From Variovorax sp. S12S4 (GTDB taxonomy: Bacteria > Pseudomonadota > Gammaproteobacteria > Burkholderiales > Burkholderiaceae_C), in NCBI RefSeq assembly GCF_023195515.1, contig NZ_JALPKR020000002.1:4689001-4753000 (forward strand): 64,000 bases of DNA, in the 5' to 3' direction. How positions within the stretch are numbered: the first letter of the stretch is position 1; each line of letters starts with the position of its first letter. Under the pieces are notes generated by a model that saw only the letters and a list, made by a program, of their open reading frames with translations, ran no database searches and was not told the origin of the DNA. Below, piece after piece: positions 36,696 to 44,877 of this stretch. A program made the translations under genes and the position numbers.

Positions 36696-36909
36696 GGCTA
36701 ACTCCCTCCAGGAGACTGTTGTTGTGAATCGTTCTGAATATTCCGGGAAGCCGATAGCGTAGCCGCCGATTGCGTCATTGCGAATATCCAAGAGGGCGGC
36801 GGCGCGAACCACCTGAATACCAAGTTCGTACTCTTTCGCCAGAATTAGCAACGGCCGGGCGCCGACCCCACGCCTGCACCAACCGCCGCGCTTGGCGACA
36901 ATCGGTTCG
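36696..36909. other. Divergent intergenic region, M48 operon / Bcr-type exporter
   Basis: 214 bases between outward-reading genes, lower in GC than its surroundings around 36715-36750 and 36825-36850. It must hold two promoters, but I see no box good enough to name and no clear dyad longer than 5 bp. Confidence 0.4.
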
Positions 36910-38133
36910 ATGCGTTCTTCTCCCTTCTTCAAGATGGCCCTGTTGCTGGGCCTGCTCTCCGCCATCGGTCCTTTCGCCATCGACATGTACCTGCCGGCGC
37001 TGCCGGCCATCGGGCAGAGCCTGCGCGCCGACATTGGCGCGGTGCAGATGAGCCTCACGGCGTTCTTTCTTTCGCTGGGCGCGGGCCAACTGCTGTACGG
37101 GCCGATCTCGGACATGGTCGGGCGCAAGCCGCCGCTCTATGCCGGGCTGGTGCTGTTTGCGCTCGCGAGCATCGGCTGCGCACTGGCCACCGACATCCAT
37201 ACGCTGATCGTGCTGCGCTTCGTGCAAGGCCTGGGGGCGGCGGCCGGCATGGCGATTCCGCGCGCCGTGGTACGCGACCTGCACACCGGCACCGACGCGG
37301 CGCGGCTCATGTCGCTGCTGATGCTGGTGTTCAGCGTGTCGCCCATCCTCGCGCCGCTGGCGGGCAGCGCCGTGATTGCGCTCACGGGCTGGCGCGGCGT
37401 GTTCTGGGCGGTGACCATTGCCGCGGCGGCGGGCCTGGCGATGATGGTTACGCAGTTGCAGGAAACGCGGCCTCCGTCGCAGCGCGTGGAAAGCAGCCTC
37501 GGCAGCGCCTTGTCGGCCTACTGGCTGCTGCTGCGCGACTGGCACTACCTTGGGCTGGTGTTCATCGGCAGCTTTGCGATGGCGGGCTTTTTTACCTACC
37601 TGGCGAATTCGTCGTTCGTGATGATCGACCACTACGGCCTGTCGCCCGCAATGTACAGCGTGGCCTTCGGCGTGAACGCGGCGGCCTTCATCGGTGCCTC
37701 GCAGCTCACGGGTTCGCTCGGCGAGCGCTTCGGGCTGGTGGGCCTGGTCAAGTTCGGCGTGGTGGCCTCGTGCGCGGCCATGGTCGCCATGTTCACTTAC
37801 TTCGCGACGGGCGGCGACAGCCTCTGGGTGCTGATCGTTCTCTACTTCATCGCCTCGGGCTTCATGGGCCTGGTGATCCCGACCACCGGCGTGCTGGCGC
37901 TGGAGATGCACGGCGCCATTGCCGGCACGGCTTCGGCGCTGCTCGGCACGCTGCAGATGCTGACCGGGGCGCTGGCCATGGCGGTAGTGGGCCTGTTTAC
38001 CGACGGGCGTCCGCTGCCGATGGTGACCGGCATGGCCGGCGGCGCGCTGATTGCGTTGGTGCTGACCTGGCTCACGCTGGGGCGCGTGCCCTCGCAACCC
38101 ACCCGCGGCGCACAAGGAGCGCAAGAGGCTTGA
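36910..38133 (+). CDS. Bcr/CflA-family MFS drug exporter
   Basis: 407 residues from ATG 36910 (an in-frame TTG lies 6 codons upstream). SAIGPFAIDMYLPALPAIG and YGPISDMVGRKPPLY in loop 2-3 are Bcr/CflA hallmarks; RFVQGLGAAAGMAIPRAVVRD is motif-C-like. Members export bicyclomycin, chloramphenicol or sulfonamides. Its stop overlaps the next exporter's start (TTGA, 38130-38133). Confidence 0.9.
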   Translation: MRSSPFFKMALLLGLLSAIGPFAIDMYLPALPAIGQSLRADIGAVQMSLTAFFLSLGAGQLLYGPISDMVGRKPPLYAGLVLFALASIGCALATDIHTLIVLRFVQGLGAAAGMAIPRAVVRDLHTGTDAARLMSLLMLVFSVSPILAPLAGSAVIALTGWRGVFWAVTIAAAAGLAMMVTQLQETRPPSQRVESSLGSALSAYWLLLRDWHYLGLVFIGSFAMAGFFTYLANSSFVMIDHYGLSPAMYSVAFGVNAAAFIGASQLTGSLGERFGLVGLVKFGVVASCAAMVAMFTYFATGGDSLWVLIVLYFIASGFMGLVIPTTGVLALEMHGAIAGTASALLGTLQMLTGALAMAVVGLFTDGRPLPMVTGMAGGALIALVLTWLTLGRVPSQPTRGAQGAQEA

Positions 38134-39584
38134 ACACCACGCGTGCAGGCACCGAGGCCGCGGTGCCCAAGACCAGCCAGGCCACGCAGCAAGTCGACGG
38201 GCTCGAGCAACCCGCGCGCCGCCGCGCGATGCTGGTCATCATCCTCGGCATCATGGTGGCGGTGCTCGACGGCACCATCGTCAACCTTGCGCTGCCAGGC
38301 ATCGCGCGCGAGCTCCAGGCCAGCCCCTCGCATGCGATATGGGTGGTCAACGCCTACCAGATCGCCACGCTGGTCATGCTCCTGCCGCTGGCGTCGCTGG
38401 GTGACCTGGTGGGCTACCGGCGCGTCTACCTGGTCGGCATGGCGGTGTTCACGGTGGCATCCATCGGTGCCACTTTCGCCAATTCGCTCGGTACCTTGAT
38501 TGTCGCCCGCACCTTCCAGGGCCTGGGGGCGGCGGGCATCATGAGCGTGAATGCGGCGCTGGTGCGGCTGACCTTTCCTTCGGCGCTGCTGGGGCGGGGC
38601 ATGGCCATCAACTCGATGGTGGTGGCCACGTCTTCGGTGGCGGGGCCTTCGGTGGCAGCGGCCATCCTGTCTGTGGCTTCGTGGCCATGGCTCTTTGCCA
38701 TCAATGTGCCGCTCGGATTGCTCGTGTTCGCGCTGGGCATGAAGGCGCTGCCGTTCAACCGCGTGGCGCCGGCAGCGGGCCTGCGCTTCTCGCCCATCGA
38801 CGTGGCGCTGAACGTGCTGATGTTCTCGCTGGTGTTCCTGGGCGTCGACCGCCTGGGGGTGCGAGAGGGCGGCGCGGCGGCCGGCGGTTCGCATGCCTCC
38901 GCCTGGCTCATCCTGCTGGCCGGCGTGGCGGTGGGCTTCTTCTACCTGCGGCGGCAGCGAACGCTGGCGGTGCCGCTTTTCCCCATCGACCTGCTGCGCA
39001 TCCCGGTGTTCGCGCTGTCCATGGGCACCTCGGTGGCTGCTTTCTGCGCGCAGATGCTGGCCTATATTGCGCTGCCTTTCCTGCTGCTGGACGTGTACGG
39101 CCGCAGCCATATCGAAGCCGGGTTGCTCATTACCGCCTGGCCACTGGCCATCGTCGCCATGGCACCGCTGGCGGGCCGGTTGATCGGGCGCTACCCGGAC
39201 GGGTTGCTCGGCGGCATCGGGCTGGGCCTGCTCGCCATCGGGCTGGCGTTGCTGGCCGCGCTGCCGGCCCACCCGGGCAATGCCGACATCGCCTGGCGCA
39301 TGGCGCTGTGCGGCCTGGGGTTCGGCCTGTTCCAGTCGCCGAACAACCACACCATCGTGACCTCGCCGCCGGCGCACCGCAGCGGCGCGGCCAGCGGCAT
39401 GCTGGGCACGGCGCGGCTCACGGGCCAGACGCTGGGGGCGGTGGTGCTGGCGGGCGTGTTCAGCGTATGGAGCCCGCACGGCGGCCACGGGCCGGTGGTG
39501 GCACTGGTGCTGGCGGCCTGTTGCGCCGGCGTTGCGGCAATTTTCAGCAGCCTGCGGCTCAAGACGACAGGGCACCATGGCTGA
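38130..39584 (+). CDS. DHA2-type MFS exporter
   Basis: 484 residues, 14 helices expected. VAVLDGTIVNLALPGIARELQAS and LGDLVGYRRVYLVGM are typical DHA2 (EmrB/QacA) motifs. TTG at 38130 is preferred because it overlaps the previous stop and has AAGGAG ten bases before it; the next in-frame starts would lose part of the polar N-terminus. Paired with a DHA1 exporter from one transcript, an unusual coupling. Confidence 0.85.
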   Translation: MNTTRAGTEAAVPKTSQATQQVDGLEQPARRRAMLVIILGIMVAVLDGTIVNLALPGIARELQASPSHAIWVVNAYQIATLVMLLPLASLGDLVGYRRVYLVGMAVFTVASIGATFANSLGTLIVARTFQGLGAAGIMSVNAALVRLTFPSALLGRGMAINSMVVATSSVAGPSVAAAILSVASWPWLFAINVPLGLLVFALGMKALPFNRVAPAAGLRFSPIDVALNVLMFSLVFLGVDRLGVREGGAAAGGSHASAWLILLAGVAVGFFYLRRQRTLAVPLFPIDLLRIPVFALSMGTSVAAFCAQMLAYIALPFLLLDVYGRSHIEAGLLITAWPLAIVAMAPLAGRLIGRYPDGLLGGIGLGLLAIGLALLAALPAHPGNADIAWRMALCGLGFGLFQSPNNHTIVTSPPAHRSGAASGMLGTARLTGQTLGAVVLAGVFSVWSPHGGHGPVVALVLAACCAGVAAIFSSLRLKTTGHHG

Positions 39585-39604
39585 ATAGGGTAGGGTACGG
39601 CCCC

Positions 39605-40237
39605 ATGACGGAAGTACCTGAAACCGTGGTTTGCCCGGGCTGCGATGCGGTCTTCAGCCGCACGCCCCTGAAGCCGCGCGAGGTTTCGCGCTGCGCCCGC
39701 TGCGGCACCGAGCTTTATCGCCACGCCGGCGACCAGCAGCGCCGCATCCTGCCGCTGACGGTGGCGTCGCTCATCATGTTTGCCATTGCCAACCTGTTTC
39801 CGATTGTCGAGATCGAACTGCAGGGCCTGCGCAGCCAGACCACGCTGGCCGGCGCCGTGCTGGTGCTGAGCACCGAGGGCATGTCGCTGGTGGCGCTGCT
39901 GGTGCTGGCGACGACGCTGCTTTTTCCGCTGTTGCAGCTTTGCATACTGGCTTATTTGCTGGTCCCGCTGCAGCGCGAGCACCGGCCGGCCGGCTTTGCC
40001 GTTCTGGTGCGCGCCATGCAGATGCTGCGGCCCTGGGGCATGGTCGAGGTGTTTTTGCTGGGCGTGCTGGTGGCCATCGTCAAGCTGTCGAGCATGGCCA
40101 CCGTGGTGGCCGGGCCGGCGCTCTGGGCCTTCATTGCGCTCACCGTCATGCTCACGGCGGTGCTTTCGTTCAATCCCAATGCCTTCTGGGAAATGACCTT
40201 TCGCCCGCCCGGCGAGCCGAAGGAGGGCGCGGCGTGA
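39605..40237 (+). CDS. pqiA: Paraquat-inducible protein A, N-terminal-half protein
   Basis: 210 residues: zinc-ribbon CPGCDAVF...CARCG at 10-36, then four hydrophobic segments. Corresponds to one of the two halves of E. coli PqiA, which is a single protein of about 417 residues with two ribbon-plus-four-helix units. Inner-membrane part of the Pqi envelope lipid-transport system. Overlaps the second half by GTGA (40234-40237). Confidence 0.88.
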   Translation: MTEVPETVVCPGCDAVFSRTPLKPREVSRCARCGTELYRHAGDQQRRILPLTVASLIMFAIANLFPIVEIELQGLRSQTTLAGAVLVLSTEGMSLVALLVLATTLLFPLLQLCILAYLLVPLQREHRPAGFAVLVRAMQMLRPWGMVEVFLLGVLVAIVKLSSMATVVAGPALWAFIALTVMLTAVLSFNPNAFWEMTFRPPGEPKEGAA

Positions 40238-40947
40238 TCGGCCCTTTTCTCCATGCGCATGACAACGGCGACGAAACCCCGGTGGCCACGGCCGCCTCGC
40301 TCGGCCTTGTGGCCTGCCCGCATTGCGATGCCGTCTGGCGCGACGCCGCCGAGGGGGAGCCCTGCGGCCGTTGCGGCACCCGCCTGTACACGCGCAAGCC
40401 CTACAGCCTGAGCCGCACCTGGGCCTTCCTGATTGCGGCCTGCATCATGTACATACCGGCCAACCTGCTGCCGGTGATGATCACGCGCACGCTGTTCGGC
40501 GCGCAGTACGACACCATCCTGAGCGGCGTGATCTATTTCTGGGTGTCGGGTGCCTACGGGCTCGCGGCGATCATCTTCATCGCAAGCTTTTTGGTGCCGC
40601 TTTTCAAGCTCACGGTATTGATCTTGCTCGCCTTGCTGGGGCAGCGCGCGAGCGATTGGCGCAGGCCCGAGCGGGCCAAGCTCTATCACATCGTCGAGAT
40701 CATCGGCCGCTGGTCGATGCTCGACGTGTTCGTGGTGTCGCTGCTCACCGGGCTGGTGCAGATCCAGGGCTTTGCGGTCATCAATGCGGGCGTGGGCATT
40801 GCGGCCTTCGGCTCGGTGGTGGTGCTGACCATGCTCGCCTCGCTGAGCTTCGACCCCAGGCTCACATGGGACAGCAAAGAGCAACAGCAAGCCGAACGGC
40901 AGCGAAATGAACCGGCAAGTGACAACAGGGAAGAAAAGCCAGCATGA
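40234..40947 (+). CDS. pqiA: Paraquat-inducible protein A, C-terminal-half protein
   Basis: 237 residues: a second zinc ribbon (CPHCDAVW...CGRCG, 28-50) and four hydrophobic segments (CIMYIPANLLPVMITRTLFG is typical), with a polar Gln/Glu-rich tail. GTG start within the stop of the first half. The pair makes a split PqiA; stoichiometry is presumably kept by translational coupling. Confidence 0.88.
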   Translation: MIGPFLHAHDNGDETPVATAASLGLVACPHCDAVWRDAAEGEPCGRCGTRLYTRKPYSLSRTWAFLIAACIMYIPANLLPVMITRTLFGAQYDTILSGVIYFWVSGAYGLAAIIFIASFLVPLFKLTVLILLALLGQRASDWRRPERAKLYHIVEIIGRWSMLDVFVVSLLTGLVQIQGFAVINAGVGIAAFGSVVVLTMLASLSFDPRLTWDSKEQQQAERQRNEPASDNREEKPA

Positions 40948-42587
40948 GTGAAGAAGACGTCAAACCGAACGACAACCAGGCCCCGCCGGGGTTGCCGCCG
41001 CCCCGCGTGGTGCGCCGGCGCCAGTGGCTGCCTTCGCTGATCTGGCTGATTCCCATCGTGGCCGCGCTGGTCGGCGTGATGCTGATCGCCAAGATACTGA
41101 TGGAGCGCGGGCCCGAGATCGTGCTTACCTTCAACACCGCCGAAGGGCTGGAAGCGGGCAAGACCGCCGTCAAGTACAAGGACGTGCAGATCGGCACCGT
41201 GCAAAGCCTGCGGCTTGCGCGCGACCGCTCGCACGTGCGGGTGATCGTGCAGCTGAACAACGAGGCCAAGAGCTTCACCGCCGAAGACTCGCGCTTCTGG
41301 GTGGTGCGGCCGCGGCTCGACACCTCCGGCATTTCAGGCCTGAGCACCTTGCTCTCGGGCGCATACATCGGCGCCGATGCGGGCGTGTCGACCGAAACCG
41401 CGAGCGAGTTCAAGGGCCTCGAAGTGCCGCCCATCGTCACGCGCGATGCATCGGGCCAGCAGTTCTTGCTGCGCGCGACGGACATCGGTTCTCTCGACGT
41501 GGGCTCGCCGGTGTACTTCCGGCGCATCAAGGTGGGCCAGGTGGCCGCCTATGAACTCGATGGCGATGGCCGCGGCGTGACGCTGCGCATCTTCGTCAAT
41601 GCGCCTTACGACAAGTTCGTAGGCGTGAACACGCGCTTCTGGCAGGCAAGCGGCATCGATGCGCAGCTGAGCGCGAGCGGCTTTACCCTGCGCACGCAGT
41701 CGCTCGCCACCATCTTGCTGGGCGGCATTGCCTTCAAGGCGCCGGACGACGCCATGGGCCCGCTGGCCAAGGAGAACACGGCCTTCACGCTCGCCGAAGA
41801 CGAAACCACGGCCATGAAGGAGCCCGACGGTCCGCCGCAGACGCTGCTGATGTACTTCAACCAGTCGCTGCGCGGCCTCACGCCGGGCGCACCGGTCGAC
41901 TTCCGCGGCGTGGTGATCGGCGAGGTCAAGTCCATTGGCGTGGAGTTCGATCGCGCCGAGCGGGAGTTCCGCATGCCGGTGCTGGTGCAGGTCTACCCGG
42001 ACCGCCTGCGCCGCCGTGCCGGCGAAAGCGGCGTGGAATCGCGCGCCACGCAGCAGGAGCGCCTGCGCTTCCTGGCCGAAAAGGGCCTGCGTGCACAGCT
42101 GCGCAACGGCAATCTGCTGACAGGGCAGGTGTACGTGGCGCTCGACTTTTTCCCGAAGGCGCCGCCGGCAAAGATCGACGTGACGAAGAACCCGATCGAG
42201 CTGCCCACCATGGCCAACAGCCTCGACGAGATCCAGTCGCAGGTGCAGGAAATTGCGAGCAAGCTCAACAAGGTGCCGTACGAGCAGATTGCCGCCGACC
42301 TGCGCACCACGCTCACCACGCTGAACAAGACGCTCACCAGCACCGAGCAGGCCGTGACGCGCATCAACAACGATGTGACGCCAGAGCTTGCCGCCGCCAT
42401 GAAGGACGTGCGCAAGACCGTCAACAACGCCGAGCGCACGCTGGCCGACGATTCGCCGCTGCAGCAGGACATGCGCCAGACGCTGCGCGAGCTGACCCGC
42501 GCCGCCGGTTCGGTGCGCGTGCTGACCGACTACCTCGAGCGGCACCCCGAGTCGCTGCTGCGCGGCAAACCGGACGACAAGAAATGA
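40944..42587 (+). CDS. pqiB: PqiB, MCE-domain intermembrane protein
   Basis: 547 residues: one membrane anchor (about 28-48), three MCE/MlaD domains (about 55-150, 165-225, 290-400) and a long C-terminal coiled coil (from about 430, rich in TTLTTLNKTLTSTEQ-like heptads) that builds the periplasmic needle. Spans from inner to outer membrane in E. coli to move lipids. Starts ATGA over the previous stop. Confidence 0.92.
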   Translation: MSEEDVKPNDNQAPPGLPPPRVVRRRQWLPSLIWLIPIVAALVGVMLIAKILMERGPEIVLTFNTAEGLEAGKTAVKYKDVQIGTVQSLRLARDRSHVRVIVQLNNEAKSFTAEDSRFWVVRPRLDTSGISGLSTLLSGAYIGADAGVSTETASEFKGLEVPPIVTRDASGQQFLLRATDIGSLDVGSPVYFRRIKVGQVAAYELDGDGRGVTLRIFVNAPYDKFVGVNTRFWQASGIDAQLSASGFTLRTQSLATILLGGIAFKAPDDAMGPLAKENTAFTLAEDETTAMKEPDGPPQTLLMYFNQSLRGLTPGAPVDFRGVVIGEVKSIGVEFDRAEREFRMPVLVQVYPDRLRRRAGESGVESRATQQERLRFLAEKGLRAQLRNGNLLTGQVYVALDFFPKAPPAKIDVTKNPIELPTMANSLDEIQSQVQEIASKLNKVPYEQIAADLRTTLTTLNKTLTSTEQAVTRINNDVTPELAAAMKDVRKTVNNAERTLADDSPLQQDMRQTLRELTRAAGSVRVLTDYLERHPESLLRGKPDDKK

Positions 42588-43219
42588 AGAAAAATTCGAA
42601 ACCGCTCCTTCTTGGTGCCGCTGCGGCCGCGCTGATCGTCCTTGCGGGCTGCGCGAGCAAGCCCGACAACTACTACACGCTGGCCAGCACGGTGCCGGCG
42701 GCCGAGGCCGCGCCTTCGACCATCGGCACCGCCGCGCCGATCTATATCGAGTTGGCGCCGGTTGCGGTGCCTGAGCGGCTTGCAAGGCCGCAGATGGTGG
42801 TGGGGCGCTCCAACGGCAGCGTGCAGGTCGATGTGCTCGAGCAGCACCGCTGGGCCGCGTCGTTCGAAAGCGAACTGCAGGACGCGCTGGCCAGCGGCAT
42901 CGCGGCCAGGCTTGGCGCACTCGACGTCACCAAAGGCGGCCGGCAAACATCGCAGCCGGTGTGGCGCATTGCGGTGCAGGTGCGCCAGTTCGACGCGGTC
43001 GATGGCGGCCGCGTGGATGCAGGCTTCAGCTGGACGCTGCGGCGCACCGACGAGACCCGCACCATGGTCTGCCAGCTGAACGTGGGCGAGGGCGTCGCAA
43101 GCGGCATCGACGCGGTGGCGCAGGGCGCGCAGCGCATCACGGCGGCAGCCGCGGCGGCCATTGCACGCAGCGTGAGCGCGGCGCGCGCGAACCCGGCAGC
43201 GACGGCCTGCCCGGCCTGA
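42584..43219 (+). CDS. pqiC: PqiC, outer-membrane lipoprotein of the Pqi system
   Basis: 211 residues. Lipobox LAGC with C23 after a 22-residue signal; KPDNYYTLAS and the VPERLARPQMVVG region are typical of the ABC-type auxiliary (DUF330) lipoprotein fold. It caps the PqiB needle at the outer membrane. Fourth gene of the overlapping pqiA-pqiA-pqiB-pqiC set (ATGA overlap). The C-terminus is Ala-rich. Confidence 0.9.
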   Translation: MKKNSKPLLLGAAAAALIVLAGCASKPDNYYTLASTVPAAEAAPSTIGTAAPIYIELAPVAVPERLARPQMVVGRSNGSVQVDVLEQHRWAASFESELQDALASGIAARLGALDVTKGGRQTSQPVWRIAVQVRQFDAVDGGRVDAGFSWTLRRTDETRTMVCQLNVGEGVASGIDAVAQGAQRITAAAAAAIARSVSAARANPAATACPA

Positions 43220-43243
43220 CTACCTTAGCCAGGAGCGAACGCC

Positions 43244-44845
43244 ATGGCACAGATCGGCAAGGCACCCTGCGACAACGCGCTGATCCTGCATGGCGCCAAG
43301 GCACAAGAGACCACCTGTCCCGATGCCTCCAAGCCCTGGGTGCTGGCCGCCGCGATCATCGGCTCCAGCATGGCCTTCATCGACGGCACGGTCGTCAACG
43401 TGGCGCTGCCGGCCATCCAGGCGGACCTGCGGGCGACCGCATTCCAGGCGCAGTGGGTGGTCGAGTCGTATGCCTTGCTGCTGGCCGCGCTGCTGCTGGT
43501 GGGCGGCGCGCTCGGCGACCATTTCGGGCGGCGCCGCATCTTCGCGGTCGGCGTCGGCATCTTCGCTGTGGCATCGGTGGCTTGCGGACTGGCGGCCAAC
43601 GTGCAGCAGCTGATTGCCGCGCGCGCGGTGCAGGGCATTGGCGGGGCCTTGCTGGTGCCCGGCAGCCTGGCGCTCATCAGCGCTGCATTCCCTGAAAAAG
43701 AGCGCGGCAAGGCCATCGGCGTCTGGTCGGGCTTCAGCGGCATTACCGCGGCCGCGGGCCCGGTGCTCGGCGGCTTTCTGGTCGACCATTTCTCGTGGGC
43801 CTGGGCCTTCCTCATCAACGTGCCGATGGCGCTGTTGGTGCTGTGGATCGTGTGGCGGCATGTGCCTGAAAGCCGCGGTTCGTCGGCCAGCGGCGGGCTC
43901 GACTTTTTGGGTGCGCTGCTGGCAACCGCCGGGCTCGGCGGCATCGTCTACGCGTTCATCGAGGCCCCCACGCAGCACTGGAATTCGCCCGCCGTGGTGG
44001 CTGCCATGGCCATTGGCATCGCGGCCTGCGTGGGCTTCATTGCCGTGGAGCGCAAGGCGCAAACACCCATGCTGCCGCTGGCACTGCTGCGCATCGGCAA
44101 CTTCAGCGGCGCCAACCTGCTGACCTTGCTGCTGTATGCCGCGCTGGGCGGCGGCCTGTATTTCTTTCCGCTCAACCTGATTCAGGTGCAGGGCTACTCG
44201 GCCACGGTGGCGGGCGCGGCGCTGCTGCCGTTCATCTTCATCATGTTCGCGCTTTCGGGCTGGGCAGGCCAACTGGTGGACCGCTTCGGCCCGCGGCTGC
44301 CGCTGGTCATCGGCCCCGCGATTGCCGCCGTCGGCTTTGCGTTGTTCGCCGTGCCCGGTGTCGGCGCGAGCTACTGGAGCGGGTTTCTTCCCGCCGTGGT
44401 GGTGCTGGGGTTCGGCATGACCGTGACCGTGGCACCGCTCACCACCACGGTGATGAACGCGGTCGGTCCCGAGCAAGCCGGCGTGGCTTCAGGCGTCAAC
44501 AACGCCGTGTCGCGCGCGGCCGCGGTGCTGGCCATTGCGGTGTTCGGCCTGATCATGGCCTGGGCCTTCGACAGTGCGCTGGCCGAGAGCCTGCGCAGCA
44601 TGGGGGCCTCGGCGGAGATGTCGGCATTTCTGGAAGGCGAGCGCGACAAGCTGGCCGGCGCCGCGCTGCCGCCGGGTGTCGATGCGGACACCGCCGCAGC
44701 CTTGAAGCGCGCCGTCGCCGAATCCTTCGTGGCCGGTTTTCGGTGGGTGATGCTGCTGAGCGCCGGGCTGGCGGTGCTCAGCGCCTTGAGCGCCTGGTTG
44801 ATGATTGGCGGTGGGGCTGCGAAAGATCACGGCCGCGGCGGCTGA
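43244..44845 (+). CDS. EmrB/QacA-type DHA2 MFS exporter
   Basis: 533 residues, about 14 helices, AGGAG ribosome site. IIGSSMAFIDGTVVNVALPAI and GDHFGRRRIFAVGVG are DHA2 motifs A/D; GGALLVPGSLALISAAFPEKERGKA is motif C. A soluble loop near residues 445-485 (SMGASAEMSAFLEGERDKLAG) precedes the last helix. Substrate unknown. 24 bases after pqiC, so possibly in the same transcript. Confidence 0.9.
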   Translation: MAQIGKAPCDNALILHGAKAQETTCPDASKPWVLAAAIIGSSMAFIDGTVVNVALPAIQADLRATAFQAQWVVESYALLLAALLLVGGALGDHFGRRRIFAVGVGIFAVASVACGLAANVQQLIAARAVQGIGGALLVPGSLALISAAFPEKERGKAIGVWSGFSGITAAAGPVLGGFLVDHFSWAWAFLINVPMALLVLWIVWRHVPESRGSSASGGLDFLGALLATAGLGGIVYAFIEAPTQHWNSPAVVAAMAIGIAACVGFIAVERKAQTPMLPLALLRIGNFSGANLLTLLLYAALGGGLYFFPLNLIQVQGYSATVAGAALLPFIFIMFALSGWAGQLVDRFGPRLPLVIGPAIAAVGFALFAVPGVGASYWSGFLPAVVVLGFGMTVTVAPLTTTVMNAVGPEQAGVASGVNNAVSRAAAVLAIAVFGLIMAWAFDSALAESLRSMGASAEMSAFLEGERDKLAGAALPPGVDADTAAALKRAVAESFVAGFRWVMLLSAGLAVLSALSAWLMIGGGAAKDHGRGG

Positions 44846-44877
44846 AAAAAGCCGCGCTGCGCCCGGCACTGTGATGA

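Noticed and set aside
36892-36909. TTG start for the Bcr-type exporter at 36892
   Set aside because: ATG at 36910 begins the MRSSPFFKMALLLG-type start usual for the family, and no ribosome site favours the TTG.
44846-44877. GCGGCT-GAAAAA-AGCCGC as a shared terminator of the convergent exporter and peptidase genes
   Set aside because: Only 6 bp of stem and no T-run after it on either strand.
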